Source: Aquipseudomonas alcaligenes
Lineage (GTDB): Bacteria; Pseudomonadota; Gammaproteobacteria; Pseudomonadales; Pseudomonadaceae
Assembly: GCF_900156545.1 (NCBI RefSeq)
Contig: NZ_FTNW01000004.1
Location: 248,001-312,000, forward strand
Length of the DNA stretch: 64,000 bases
Reading direction: 5' to 3'
The notes under the pieces are model-generated. The model searched no databases and was not told the origin of the DNA. It saw nothing but the letters and a program-made list of their open reading frames with translations. Position 1 is the first letter of the stretch; the number at the start of each line of letters is the position of its first letter. Shown one piece after another: positions 44,121-53,514 of this stretch. The translations under genes were made by a program, and so were the position numbers.

Positions 44121-45154
44121 CGTTTGCTTGTCCTACGCCTGCGCTGAAGGGGTCTACGCGGCACCGAGGCAATGTCATGAGCGAGAAATGCCAACACCAG
44201 TTGGGTACCCATCAGAACCGGCAGTGCCGCCAACATCACCGTACCGACCGGCGTGCTACCGCCTACTTGCGACGAATGCCACCATTGATAAGTACCAAAC
44301 AGGCCACCGAACAGCACCAGCGCAGCCCCAAGCGGCAACTCCAGGGACGCCAGAGACATGTCGCGCAGGTAGTAGTTATAGAAAATCCGCTTGCAGAAGT
44401 TACGTAGATGCTTGGCCAGGAATTCGCCGACGATTTTGGAGATTTTGAGATGGCTTACCTCATCGCCGTATTTGGCATCCATCGGCACATCGACCACCGT
44501 CGCGCGCAGGGTATTGAGGCGAAAAAGCATGTCGGTCTCAAAGAAATAGCGCGAGCTGATCTTGTCCAGCGGTAAATGACGCGCCGCTTCGCGATGGATG
44601 GCGGTATAGCCATTGGTGGGATCGAATAGATCCCAGTACCCGGATGACAGCTTGGTCATGAAAGACAGTACGGCATTGCCAAACAGGCGCATTTTTGGCA
44701 TTTGCCGGATCTGTTCCAGATCAAAGAACCGATTGCCTTTGGTGTAGTCCGCCTCACCCGCAACGATGGGTGAGATGAAGTCCGCAATCAATGCCGGATC
44801 CATCTGCCCATCGCCATCGACCTTAACCATAATGGTCATGCCGTCAGCCAGCGCCGCCCGATAACCATGCATCACCGCGCCACCAACACCCAGGTTATGT
44901 GGATTGCGCAGCACCACTACACGCGGATCGCTGCAATGGCTTTCGACCCAGGCTCCACTGCCATCCGGACAGGCATCATCCACTACGTAGATACAATCAC
45001 ATTCAGGGCCGATGGCAGCCAGCACGTCGAGTATGTGTGCGGTGACCCGGAAGCAGGGAATGATTACCGCCACGCGGATTTCAGGAATGTTCGAGGCTAG
45101 GTTGTGGTCCGCCACGAGACTGGGAAATTCAGGCCGCACAACTTTCTCCTTCAT
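44117..45154 (-). CDS. Family 2 glycosyltransferase, polyprenyl-phosphate sugar synthase-like (GtrB-like)
   Basis: A 345-residue GT-A enzyme with C-terminal membrane helices. Motifs: VAVIIPCFRVTAHILDVLAA, the donor aspartates in IYVVDDACPDGSG and KVDGDGQMDP, then DPTNGYTAIHREAARHLPL. The membrane segments lie at about 270-290 and 305-325. Such proteins load a sugar from a nucleotide donor onto undecaprenyl phosphate. Adjacent GtrA (flippase) and YfhO-type (transferase) genes complete a three-component modification system. The basic tail (RRPLQRRRRTSKR) is cytoplasmic. The sugar is unknown. Confidence 0.9.
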   Translation of the reverse strand: MKEKVVRPEFPSLVADHNLASNIPEIRVAVIIPCFRVTAHILDVLAAIGPECDCIYVVDDACPDGSGAWVESHCSDPRVVVLRNPHNLGVGGAVMHGYRAALADGMTIMVKVDGDGQMDPALIADFISPIVAGEADYTKGNRFFDLEQIRQMPKMRLFGNAVLSFMTKLSSGYWDLFDPTNGYTAIHREAARHLPLDKISSRYFFETDMLFRLNTLRATVVDVPMDAKYGDEVSHLKISKIVGEFLAKHLRNFCKRIFYNYYLRDMSLASLELPLGAALVLFGGLFGTYQWWHSSQVGGSTPVGTVMLAALPVLMGTQLVLAFLAHDIASVPRRPLQRRRRTSKR

Positions 45155-47474
45155 TGCCTATCTTTCTGCGCCGAACATTTACCGCCGCAAATCCAAGCCA
45201 AGCCAACACCGCCAGCCACGCGAACCCCGACAGCACAGCCGAGATGTAGAAACTGAGCGGGCGGTACTCGATCTCAATCACGCTGTTTCCTGCAGAGAAT
45301 CTCACGGCCTTACCCAATACCTGGGCAGGGTAAAGCTTCACCTCTTGACCATCGACTCGCGCCTGCCAGCCCGGGTAATGGGCGTCGGCGACATACAGCC
45401 AGCCCGGACAAACACTGTTAACTTCCGCCACGTAGCGCGAATCGCTCTGCTCACGCCACTGCACCCGGGCTGCGACGCCTTGCGTGCATGCCTCGGCAGG
45501 CTCCAGCGCGGCAGCCTCCAGATACAACACCTGCGGATCACCCTCAGTCATTGCCGACAACACTTGCCGAGCATCCTTGCGAACCTCGGCGTACTGATAG
45601 ACACGGTACTTGGGCAAGGCAAACTCGTTGCGATAGACCTGCGAGCCGGAATCCTCGTAATACAGACTGAACCCGGTCGCAGCCGGTTGGACCGGGAAAG
45701 CTACAAACCGGATTCCCAATTGGTCGATGACTCGCTGGCCAGGTTGCGACGCGGATTTCCCCTTGAGCTCGGCCTCGATATGGCCCTCCAGTAAAGTGCG
45801 CCTTTCCGAGGCCAGAGCTAGAACTCCGTCTATCGAAGCAACACCGTCAACCACTCCAGGGAAAGGAGTCAAACTTTCAAGATACTGGCGGTACTTCTGC
45901 GCGAGCGCCTTATCTCTGGGCGAAAAGAACACATAACCGCCGGCGCCATTTTTTGTAGCCGTACGGTACAGACGGTAATCCGGATATTGCAGAATCGCTC
46001 GGACCACTCCAGCCTGGGCAACTGCCTCCGGCTCATGAAAACTAAATAGGTCACTACGTATAAGTAACGCATCAGCAAACATGACCAGCACGGCCGCCAG
46101 CGGAATAAAACGCTCCTGTGAAGCCCGAACCAGAACCATCACAAACACGAGCATCACCAGCGCAAATGCGTAGTTGAGCCGGCTGTAGCCCTCAGGAAAA
46201 AAGCCGTAGCTTCCCGCCAGCACCACCATCATAACCAGCACAACCCAGCGTCCGCCTGTCATCCAGCGCGGCAGCCAGGCGGGCACTGGCCACTCTTTGC
46301 GTGCAAGGCAGGTCAGAGCATACGCTGCCAGGACCGCCAGGCCGATGACACCCACCAGGAAGAACGGGAACATAATGCGATAACCATGCAGCCCGGGAAT
46401 CAGGTGGTAGTCGTACGCCAGGGCGAATAATGGCGAAGCGTACTCCATGCCCAGATTCATCAGCAGGAGGCCGCCCATGGCGTGCCCAACGATGAACACC
46501 GGCATGCGCAGGCACGCACCCAACAGCGCCAACAGGCAGACCAACAGTGAGCCCTGCGACCCCACGATCAGGTGTTTCGGTACCAGGCTCCAGTCGAAGA
46601 ACAGCATCCCGGTGATGTACGAACTCGCCGACAGCATGCCCGCAAACGGCATGGCAGTACCTTCGTTGCGCCCGGAATGGGCAACCAGCTCAGCCAGCGG
46701 AACCAGTTGTACTGACGACAACAATAGCGCCAGTACCACAGCACCGATTCCGGTAACAAGCAGTGCCCTGAGTCGCTGGTTCAGCAGCGCTCTGCCCTCC
46801 GCCATGATCAGAAGTGCCAGTAGCTGTCCAGCCAAGTAGATGGCAACACCATGCGCCAAGTGCGGATATCCGGAGTAAATCAGCAAGGTCGCGGGGATCG
46901 CCATCAGCACGGCGCGCAATGCGCAGGGGCGATTAAGCCAGTACTGTGCACCTGCCAGGGTCCAGGTGGTCCAGACCAGGCTGCCGGCCACACTGGTGTT
47001 GTATTGCACGCCGATCCAGACCGTCGAATAGCTGACCGCCACCGCAGCAAACAATGCCGCCCACGGCGATAAGCGCAGAACCCGGCACAGCGCATAGACA
47101 CCATAGCCAGCTAGCAGCATATCCGCCCAGTGCAAGACGCCCACCCCGTAGATCGGCTCAAAGAGCAGCGCGGCCAGCAGATTCAGCGGGTTGAGAAAAC
47201 CACCCTGGCTTTCGGCAAACAGTGGATGGCCACCATAGATATCGCTGGACCACAGCAAAGTCTCTCGACTGCCCTGTAGCCATTGCTGCAGCATCTGGAG
47301 CAACGACAAGCCATGATGCGCCGAGTCCGCGTGAATGATCAGTTGGCCGCTCCACAGTGAAGGCCACCAGAAGTAACTCACCAGCGCCAAATACAACAAC
47401 ACGGCCGAGCACTCGGAAAGCCTGCTATCGCGCCGCTGTACCAAGGGGTTGACCGATATCCAGAACGAGCTCAT
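45129..47474 (-). CDS. YfhO-family multi-membrane protein, putative GT-C glycosyltransferase
   Basis: A 781-residue membrane protein with about 12 helices in its first 480 residues and a soluble periplasmic domain at about 500-745, closed by a final helix. The first periplasmic loop has acidic and histidine residues (LIIHADSAHHGLSLLQMLQQ), common in GT-C enzymes, and SSDIYGGHPLFAESQGGFLN is a YfhO hallmark. The C-terminal region includes CPGWLYVADAHYPGWQARVD, also typical. YfhO-type proteins act as periplasmic glycosyltransferases using lipid-linked sugars. With the two genes downstream it forms a GtrABC-like system. It overlaps both neighbours by a few bases. Confidence 0.85.
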   Translation of the reverse strand: MSSFWISVNPLVQRRDSRLSECSAVLLYLALVSYFWWPSLWSGQLIIHADSAHHGLSLLQMLQQWLQGSRETLLWSSDIYGGHPLFAESQGGFLNPLNLLAALLFEPIYGVGVLHWADMLLAGYGVYALCRVLRLSPWAALFAAVAVSYSTVWIGVQYNTSVAGSLVWTTWTLAGAQYWLNRPCALRAVLMAIPATLLIYSGYPHLAHGVAIYLAGQLLALLIMAEGRALLNQRLRALLVTGIGAVVLALLLSSVQLVPLAELVAHSGRNEGTAMPFAGMLSASSYITGMLFFDWSLVPKHLIVGSQGSLLVCLLALLGACLRMPVFIVGHAMGGLLLMNLGMEYASPLFALAYDYHLIPGLHGYRIMFPFFLVGVIGLAVLAAYALTCLARKEWPVPAWLPRWMTGGRWVVLVMMVVLAGSYGFFPEGYSRLNYAFALVMLVFVMVLVRASQERFIPLAAVLVMFADALLIRSDLFSFHEPEAVAQAGVVRAILQYPDYRLYRTATKNGAGGYVFFSPRDKALAQKYRQYLESLTPFPGVVDGVASIDGVLALASERRTLLEGHIEAELKGKSASQPGQRVIDQLGIRFVAFPVQPAATGFSLYYEDSGSQVYRNEFALPKYRVYQYAEVRKDARQVLSAMTEGDPQVLYLEAAALEPAEACTQGVAARVQWREQSDSRYVAEVNSVCPGWLYVADAHYPGWQARVDGQEVKLYPAQVLGKAVRFSAGNSVIEIEYRPLSFYISAVLSGFAWLAVLAWLGFAAVNVRRRKIGNEGESCAA

Positions 47475-48613
47475 GCCGTAGCTCCCGGCCCGACCGGCTC
47501 GGCACTCATAATGCGCTTGGCTACGGCAGCGCCGCGATTGCGTAGCGGCACCTCTACCAACCGATAGTTGAATTCAGCCAGCAACAGAATCAACACGGCG
47601 GAACTCAATACAAACGGCCAGAAGTGGGTATCTCCGAAGGCCCCATTACCCCCGGCCAACCGGTAGAAGATCTCCCGGACCAGAAAGAATGCCGGAACAT
47701 GAATCAGATAGATGGCATAAGAGCGCGCCCCCAACCAGGACAACGCACGGCTGGCAATGCCAGGCCTGAGCAGGTAGCCGGCGTCATACGATGCTAGCCA
47801 CACCAGCAGCGCGCTGATCAAGGCGATCATGCCGACCTTGATCGACACGGTATGCAGTACATCCGAGCTCAACGCACCCAGACAGACGAATAGTCCGAGC
47901 ATGGCCAGGGTACCGATCCCTCGTCGGCTCATGATTACCGGCCGCGCCAACTGGTATGAGGAGTGTTGGGTCCAGAGGGCGAGCAGCACACCGAGTGCAA
48001 GCGCATCGGTACGAAACACCATCAGCATGGGCGTACGCACCAGAAATAGCTGCGCTAGCACCAGCGCTATCAGCACATAAGGCAACCAGCGCCGCGAGAA
48101 CAGCACCACCAGCGGGAACAGCAGATAGAACTGTTCTTCCAGCGACAGGCTCCAGTACGGGAAACTCGCACCATAGGGCCAGTTCATGAAGCTCTCGGCA
48201 AAGCGCAGGTTGGCGACCTGCAGCACCGCTACCACGGTAGCCTCGAAGTTCGTCCGCAGGCTACCGAAAGCCCCCGACTGATTGGCGAACACGCAGGCAG
48301 ACAGAATTACCATCAGCCACAACCAAGCGGATGGCCACAGACGCCAGGCACGTCGCACCCAGAATGCCAGCGTGGTGCGGATCGCCTGCTCCTGGCTCAC
48401 GCAACCTTGCAGACGCGGCACCAGATCGCGAGCGATGACGAAACCGGAAATAGCAAAGAACAGGTCCACGCCGAACCAGCCGCCAAACACGCCGTAGAAA
48501 CGTGAAAGACCCTCGCTGCCCCAGGTAAACAGATTGCCATTGGCGTGATGCACCACCACGAACAGCACGGCAAAGCCCCGCAGAACTTCGATTTCAGCGA
48601 TACGACGGTTCAT
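47471..48613 (-). CDS. Acyltransferase-3 family (OafA-like) membrane O-acyltransferase
   Basis: A 380-residue integral membrane protein with about ten helices. The N-terminal RRIAEIEVLRGFAVLFVVVH followed by HANG carries the catalytic-type histidine of this family; FGVDLFFAISGFVIARDL is the second hallmark, and SLSLEEQFYLLFPLVVLF the third. There is no C-terminal SGNH domain, so it is the short form. OafA-type enzymes O-acetylate O-antigen sugars across the membrane. It is placed between the YfhO gene (4-base overlap) and the methyltransferase pair. It is separate from the plus-strand MBOAT system. Confidence 0.92.
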   Translation of the reverse strand: MNRRIAEIEVLRGFAVLFVVVHHANGNLFTWGSEGLSRFYGVFGGWFGVDLFFAISGFVIARDLVPRLQGCVSQEQAIRTTLAFWVRRAWRLWPSAWLWLMVILSACVFANQSGAFGSLRTNFEATVVAVLQVANLRFAESFMNWPYGASFPYWSLSLEEQFYLLFPLVVLFSRRWLPYVLIALVLAQLFLVRTPMLMVFRTDALALGVLLALWTQHSSYQLARPVIMSRRGIGTLAMLGLFVCLGALSSDVLHTVSIKVGMIALISALLVWLASYDAGYLLRPGIASRALSWLGARSYAIYLIHVPAFFLVREIFYRLAGGNGAFGDTHFWPFVLSSAVLILLLAEFNYRLVEVPLRNRGAAVAKRIMSAEPVGPGATA

Positions 48614-48627
48614 CCGGACCCACTTCC

Positions 48628-49440
48628 TTAATAAGGCTTACGCGCCAGAATCACCTGGCTCTTGGGCATTGCCCTGTCCATGGCCTCTTTCACTCGCGGG
48701 CCGTCAGGCAGCTCCAGCAACTGATTCCAGGTGTGCGCCCAGCTCTTGAGCAGCGGGTGCCACGGCTCGGAAAGGTCGTGCTTGCACGACCAGAAGAAGA
48801 ACCACCACACCGACCAGAAGAAGCCGTAGTAAGCGCGATGCTCTACGATCAAACCAGCGTCGACCACCAGCTTCTCGAAGTCTTCGCGGGAAAAGATGCG
48901 GATATGATTGGGGTGCTCGAAATACACCGGAGGCGCCAGGTCCTTCTGCACGGTTTCGCCAAGAGGGTCAGGCACGGTGATCAGGTACTGGGCACCTGGC
49001 TGCCCCACCCGCACCAGTTCGCTCATGAACTGCGCCGGATCCTCGACATGCTCCAGCACTTCCATGGCAACGATCTTGTTCACCCGACTGTCCGGTAACG
49101 GCAGCGGGTTGGCATCCGTGACCAGCCCTATCACATTGCGGGCTGGCGAGTCCTGAAGCAACCGCTCGACGGACGCGATCTTGTCGGCATTCACATCAGC
49201 GAAGATCACCTCCGCGCCCCGCTTGGCGCAGAAGCGGATGTAGCCGCCATCGCCGCAACCGATGTCCAGCACGCTGTCTTGTGCGCTTACGGCAAATCCC
49301 TTGTACAGCTCGTCTGTCTCCGGATTGAACCAGCCGCTGAGACTGGTTTCGCGATGGGTAAGCTCCGCTGTAGAGGGTTCCGGGGCCACTTCGACAGGGC
49401 GCTCGAGTAGTCGACGAAGACGCGTGATGATTCCGAACAT
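48628..49440 (-). CDS. SAM-dependent methyltransferase (paralogue 1)
   Basis: A 270-residue class I methyltransferase. The SAM loop is SVLDIGCGDGGYIRFCAKRG (about 58-77), followed by the acidic DVNADKIASVERLL and NKIVAMEVLEHVEDPAQFMS. It ends with PKSQVILARKPY. The protein is clearly related to the neighbouring upstream gene (both share the LxIGCGxGG loop, MEVLEHV, a YFExPNHIxIF block and the PKSQVIxARKP end), so the pair is a tandem duplication. In a polysaccharide locus such enzymes usually O-methylate sugars or cap chain ends. The substrate is unknown. Confidence 0.88.
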   Translation of the reverse strand: MFGIITRLRRLLERPVEVAPEPSTAELTHRETSLSGWFNPETDELYKGFAVSAQDSVLDIGCGDGGYIRFCAKRGAEVIFADVNADKIASVERLLQDSPARNVIGLVTDANPLPLPDSRVNKIVAMEVLEHVEDPAQFMSELVRVGQPGAQYLITVPDPLGETVQKDLAPPVYFEHPNHIRIFSREDFEKLVVDAGLIVEHRAYYGFFWSVWWFFFWSCKHDLSEPWHPLLKSWAHTWNQLLELPDGPRVKEAMDRAMPKSQVILARKPY

Positions 49441-49447
49441 AGTCAGC

Positions 49448-50335
49448 TCAGCCCTTGGTGGTTTGATCGGTTAAAGCAGGTTTTCGGGCAACGATGACCT
49501 GGCTTTTGGGCAGCAGATCATCCAGCGCAGCCTTGAGTTGCGCCGACTCAGGCATTTCAATCAAGGCATTCCACACACGCGCCCAATCATCCAGCAAAGG
49601 TGGGTATGGCGGGTGCACGATATCGAACGACTCACCGGTGGTGTCCACATTGTTCGACTTGGCCCAGACCCAATAGAACATGGTCCACAAGGTCCAGTAA
49701 AAGCCATAGGTGGTATGCCGTTCGATAATCAGGCCGGCGCCCTCCACCAGCGCCGCAAACTCGTCGCGCTCGAAGATATGAATGTGATTGGGCGTCTCGA
49801 AATATGCCGCAGGCGCGTATCCCTTCTGGATATGTTCAGCACGCGCGTCAGGTACCGACAGCAGGTACAAGGCACCGGGCTGGCCGACCCGCACCAGCTC
49901 TGCTAGCAACGCCTTCGGCTGCGGAACGTGCTCCAGCACCTCCATACAAGTAATGCGCGAGGCTTCACCATTGGCCAGAGGCAACGGCGCGGCATCACAG
50001 ACATAGCCACGCACGCTGGCCGCCGGCGAACCCTGCAGACGCTGCAGCAACGCTTCGACCTTGCCTGCCACGATATCGGTAAAAACCACATGGGCGCCGC
50101 GTCTGGCGGCCCAATCCACTGCGCCACCACCGCCACAACCAACATCCAGAACCACGTCCGCGGAGCTGATGGGAAACCCGGTGAATAGCTCGTCCGTGGC
50201 ATTGCGGTAGAAACCGCTCTGAATCGCATCACGCAACCCAACATCACGCGAATCCAGCGGCACAGTCACTGGCTCCAGCTCCACCGGCGCAGGCCGCAGG
50301 CGATACAGTAGTTTTTTAAGCACTCTAACCGGCAT
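49448..50335 (-). CDS. SAM-dependent methyltransferase (paralogue 2)
   Basis: A 295-residue paralogue of the gene 7 bases downstream. The SAM loop is VVLDVGCGGGGAVDWAARRG, followed by FTDIVAGKVEALLQR and ITCMEVLEHVPQPKALLAEL. It differs from its twin by a longer insertion near residue 225 (NNVDTTGESFDIVHPPYPP) and an extended C-terminal tail. It overlaps the upstream glycosyltransferase by 11 bases. Two related methyltransferases may act on different positions or successive residues; this is inference. Confidence 0.87.
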   Translation of the reverse strand: MPVRVLKKLLYRLRPAPVELEPVTVPLDSRDVGLRDAIQSGFYRNATDELFTGFPISSADVVLDVGCGGGGAVDWAARRGAHVVFTDIVAGKVEALLQRLQGSPAASVRGYVCDAAPLPLANGEASRITCMEVLEHVPQPKALLAELVRVGQPGALYLLSVPDARAEHIQKGYAPAAYFETPNHIHIFERDEFAALVEGAGLIIERHTTYGFYWTLWTMFYWVWAKSNNVDTTGESFDIVHPPYPPLLDDWARVWNALIEMPESAQLKAALDDLLPKSQVIVARKPALTDQTTKG

Positions 50336-51800
50336 TGATTAACCCCAGAAAATCTTGCAATTTTTGCTTGGCAACCGCACGCGAACAGTGGCCGCGCATG
50401 CGCTCAATGGCGTTGCGCGAAAGCGCAGCGTAATGTTCAGGTGTTTTCGCGCACTGGTACGCGCTTTGGTAGGCCTTCACCAGTGACTCCCAGTCAATCT
50501 GCTGGCGTAGCCCGCGGTAAGCCTCACGCGGATCATGCGGCCAGACCGCAGGATCGGACCAGCCCTCGACCACGAAGCCAACAGATTCGTCCATGTAGTC
50601 GAGCATCGCGGAATTTCTGGGGGCCACCGCCGGGCGCCCGCAGGAAAGAAACTCCATCAGCGGCAGACACTGGCCCTCACCATAAGAGGCGTTGACCACG
50701 AAATGGCTAGCCTCGATAAGTCCTTCAAACGCTTCACCTTCAAGAAAACCGTGCAGAAATACTACCCGGCAGGTGAAGCGCGGCAACCTGGCTAGACACA
50801 GCATCATCTCGTACATGTCGCGCTGGAAGTCGTTGCTGCCCAGCTTGAACACCAGGGTCGCATCGTCGCAGTCGCGGAATGCTGTACAGAAAGCCGTGAG
50901 CATATCCGGCCAATTCTTGCGCCCGTCGCCGGGGTTGAACATCGAGGCGAATACAACTCCAGATAGCTCCAGGCGATACGGCTTGGCGCGCCATAGTTCT
51001 GGGTGCGGCAGGGGCCGCTCACCGAGAGTCCGGAGCTGAGTATCGCGAATGGAAGGCCGCCAGCTCATCTGCCCACTCAGCAACTTACGACCAATCTGCC
51101 GATACCACTCCACTACATATCGATAGGTAATGCGAAGCAGTGATTGCTCACGAACAACCGGCAGGTCGGTAGCGTCTTTCGGCTGGTGTGCCTCTCCTCG
51201 AAGCTCGGCGACAGACTCCACCACCTCCGACCAGTCGGGCCAGAACCGTGCCTGCTCGGGATCTTGACTATCGAAGACCACGCATGCCGCCATCTCCATC
51301 ACAACCGAGGCCCGTCGCTCATGCCCAAAACGCGCACGCAACGACTCGTACCGATCCCATACCGGCGCGGGCACGGAGATCACCGGATAGTCCATACCCA
51401 TCTCCCGGCGTATCGCCTCCAACGTCATACCGGAGTGAGTAATGGCTCGGCCGCATCGGCTTAGCGCATGGCGCCAGTCCTGTTGGCGTTCCTTGAGCCA
51501 GTACTCATTAGGAATAATGTCGAACTCCCAGGCGAGCACCGGAATGGTCGGACAGTACAGGCCGAGAGGGGTCTTGTGCGGCGGGGTGAAAGCCAGCAGT
51601 ACGCATTGATCCCCTGCGGCGCTTGCCTCGCGATAGAGCGCATCTGCTTCGGCATGGGGATCCTTGACGACGCGCACATCCCCCAGCTCCCTGAGGACCG
51701 GCAGGAACTCCTTGAGGACGAAGTAATAGCTGTACTCCGATTGCCCCATGCTGGCGGCGATGGTTTCCGCGTTGACTTCCGAATAGACGAGAAATCTCAT
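50325..51800 (-). CDS. GT-B glycosyltransferase (paralogue 1)
   Basis: A 491-residue GT-B protein. The N-terminal half (MRFLVYSEVNAETIAASMGQ, then VLLAFTPPHKTPLGLYCPTI) is the acceptor domain. The C-terminal half has GVVFASMFNPGDGRKNWPDM, VFLHGFLEGEAFEGLIEASH and ASYGEGQCLPLMEFLSCGRP, an EX7E-like donor motif, with APRNSAMLDYM. A linker of about 70 residues in the middle is not alignable by eye. It is related over its whole length to the gene upstream. In this locus it may add side branches or a chain-end sugar. Its start overlaps the neighbouring gene end by 4 bases. Confidence 0.86.
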   Translation of the reverse strand: MRFLVYSEVNAETIAASMGQSEYSYYFVLKEFLPVLRELGDVRVVKDPHAEADALYREASAAGDQCVLLAFTPPHKTPLGLYCPTIPVLAWEFDIIPNEYWLKERQQDWRHALSRCGRAITHSGMTLEAIRREMGMDYPVISVPAPVWDRYESLRARFGHERRASVVMEMAACVVFDSQDPEQARFWPDWSEVVESVAELRGEAHQPKDATDLPVVREQSLLRITYRYVVEWYRQIGRKLLSGQMSWRPSIRDTQLRTLGERPLPHPELWRAKPYRLELSGVVFASMFNPGDGRKNWPDMLTAFCTAFRDCDDATLVFKLGSNDFQRDMYEMMLCLARLPRFTCRVVFLHGFLEGEAFEGLIEASHFVVNASYGEGQCLPLMEFLSCGRPAVAPRNSAMLDYMDESVGFVVEGWSDPAVWPHDPREAYRGLRQQIDWESLVKAYQSAYQCAKTPEHYAALSRNAIERMRGHCSRAVAKQKLQDFLGLINAG

Positions 51801-53188
51801 ACTGGGCGCTCCTCGACATTGCCTCGAGCCAGCAGCTGGAGGAACTCCTGGAGCTGTGCAGCAACAACCTCCGGCGCACAGAACTCTTGCATGAATACCT
51901 TCGCGGCCTGCGAGGCAGCGAGATACTCCTGCCGGTTACCTGCCTGTCGGTAGCTGTTGCGGAAGGCCTCCACCATCGACTGCCAGTTCAGTCGGTGGCT
52001 GAGCGCCAGTAGCCTGCCCGACGGGTCATGCGGCCAGCAGTCCGGTGCAAGACCAGTTGAGATGCCAAAGCAATAGTCGGGGCGCAGGTAATCGGCCATC
52101 GCCGTATGCATTGGTGCCACAGCTGGACGGCCGCAACACAGGAAGTCCATCAACGGCAGGCATGCCGCCTCGCCACTGGACGCGTTGACGTAGTAGTTGC
52201 TGGCTCGGATCAATTGTCGATACTGGTCGCCCTCAAGAAGTCCGTGCAACACCACGACCCGACAGCGAAAGGGCATCAGCCTTGACAGCTGGTTGACCAA
52301 AGTGCCGCGATAATGATCGATATCATGGTGCGTCATGTTCAGCACCAGGGTGGCATCCTCGACGTCTTGAAACGCTCGGCAGAAGGCCGTTGTCATCTGA
52401 ACCCACTTCTGCCCGGCATCGCAGGGATCGAGCACACTGCTGTAAACCACCCCGTCTAGGTTGATAACGGAAGCCTTCCGCCGTGGCGGCACGGCTGCTG
52501 CGACTACTGCTGCCTTGGCTGCCGCGCCGCGCCGGGGGAGCCTGACCTCATGCCACCAGCCCCGCCACATTGCCCGCGTGATACGCACGGCCTCGGACTC
52601 CTCCTGCCGAATGACGTTTTCGGGGTCCAGCTTGAGCTTGCGACTGTCGAGCACATCAACCGATAGACTGAGCCTTCGCCTGCCAGTATCGGGGAGGTCG
52701 TCTTGCTCGTTCGAAAAAAAACCCCAGACGGGCGCAGGTATCGCAGCAACAGGCAGGTCGGAATTCGCGCGAACCAGAGCGGCAGCTTCCTGGCTCGTCG
52801 CAATAGCTCCGGCGAGGCGGGAAAAGACATATCCCCAGTTGAATCGGGGATCCTGCTGGCGGTCTTCAGGCAGTGGAGCCCAGGTCCGATCAGTCGCCAG
52901 CGGAATCGAACTGGATCCCCAGGCGAACACGCAGATAGTCGGGCATTTCAGGCCAACAGGCGTCTGGTCTGGCGGGCTGAAGCTGAGAAATACGACGTCG
53001 CGCCCCATCTCCCTGTAACGGGCGTACTGCTCATCGACTTCCTCGGTACTGGCGACGCTGACGACCTGTCCCAGCCGCTCCAGGGTCGGCATAAATCTCT
53101 TGAGCAACAAGTAGAAGCTGTGTTCGGGCTTGCCCAGCGAGGTCTGAATGGCAGATTGGCCATCTTTCGGGCCGACGAGAATTATCAT
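51797..53188 (-). CDS. GT-B glycosyltransferase (paralogue 2)
   Basis: A 463-residue GT-B protein paralogous to the previous gene: shared blocks are FLSFSPPDQTPVGLKCPTIC, LDGVVYSSVLDPCDAGQKWV, VVLHGLLEGDQYRQLIRASN and ASSGEAACLPLMDFLCCGRP. The second glutamate of the EX7E-type motif is replaced (GEAACLPLMDF has Asp where the twin has Glu), so donor use or activity may differ. An in-frame codon at 53272 would add 28 A+T-rich residues of no family character; the ATG at 53188 (MIILVGPKDG) is preferred. It is the first gene of the minus-strand array, so its upstream gap should hold the main promoter. Confidence 0.82.
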   Translation of the reverse strand: MIILVGPKDGQSAIQTSLGKPEHSFYLLLKRFMPTLERLGQVVSVASTEEVDEQYARYREMGRDVVFLSFSPPDQTPVGLKCPTICVFAWGSSSIPLATDRTWAPLPEDRQQDPRFNWGYVFSRLAGAIATSQEAAALVRANSDLPVAAIPAPVWGFFSNEQDDLPDTGRRRLSLSVDVLDSRKLKLDPENVIRQEESEAVRITRAMWRGWWHEVRLPRRGAAAKAAVVAAAVPPRRKASVINLDGVVYSSVLDPCDAGQKWVQMTTAFCRAFQDVEDATLVLNMTHHDIDHYRGTLVNQLSRLMPFRCRVVVLHGLLEGDQYRQLIRASNYYVNASSGEAACLPLMDFLCCGRPAVAPMHTAMADYLRPDYCFGISTGLAPDCWPHDPSGRLLALSHRLNWQSMVEAFRNSYRQAGNRQEYLAASQAAKVFMQEFCAPEVVAAQLQEFLQLLARGNVEERPV

Positions 53189-53514
53189 TTCTGAACTACT
53201 GCTCCGCGCCAGCGTCCATCCGTGTGGCGGGAACCGCCTACTTATTAAAATAATCGCGCACTCAATCAGCAAATCGGACCCAAAGCAAGCGCTCCCGGAT
53301 AATCTGATCCTTTTCGCTGAAAGTGCAGGCTATTGGCAGCCCGTACGCAGAAAATATGACCGACAGGTCTGTTTTTCTGACCTGCTGACCATTATCCCGA
53401 AACGAGTCCTTCCTGCGTGACCCGCCTCGCGCCACGAGGTCTGCAGGCTTGAACTGGCGGGGACTATTCTCGTCCAATAGGCAATCCCACCCGTTCAGCC
53501 TGCCCGGAGTCGCC
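53189..53514. other. Divergent promoter region of the polysaccharide array and the DUF2388 gene
   Basis: This 326-base interval separates the minus-strand polysaccharide array from the plus-strand DUF2388 gene and is A+T-rich between 53240 and 53400 (for example TTATTAAAATAAT near 53240). It contains a short dyad, CAGGTC (53364-53369) and GACCTG (53379-53384), around a T-run. No gene or confident -35/-10 pair is assigned; control sequences for both directions are expected here. Confidence 0.45.

Noticed and set aside
53210..53260. ops/JUMPstart-like GGCGGTT element upstream of the polysaccharide array
   Set aside because: On the minus strand the match covers only part of the ops consensus (GGCGGTAG), and RfaH control of A-band loci is not established in Pseudomonas.
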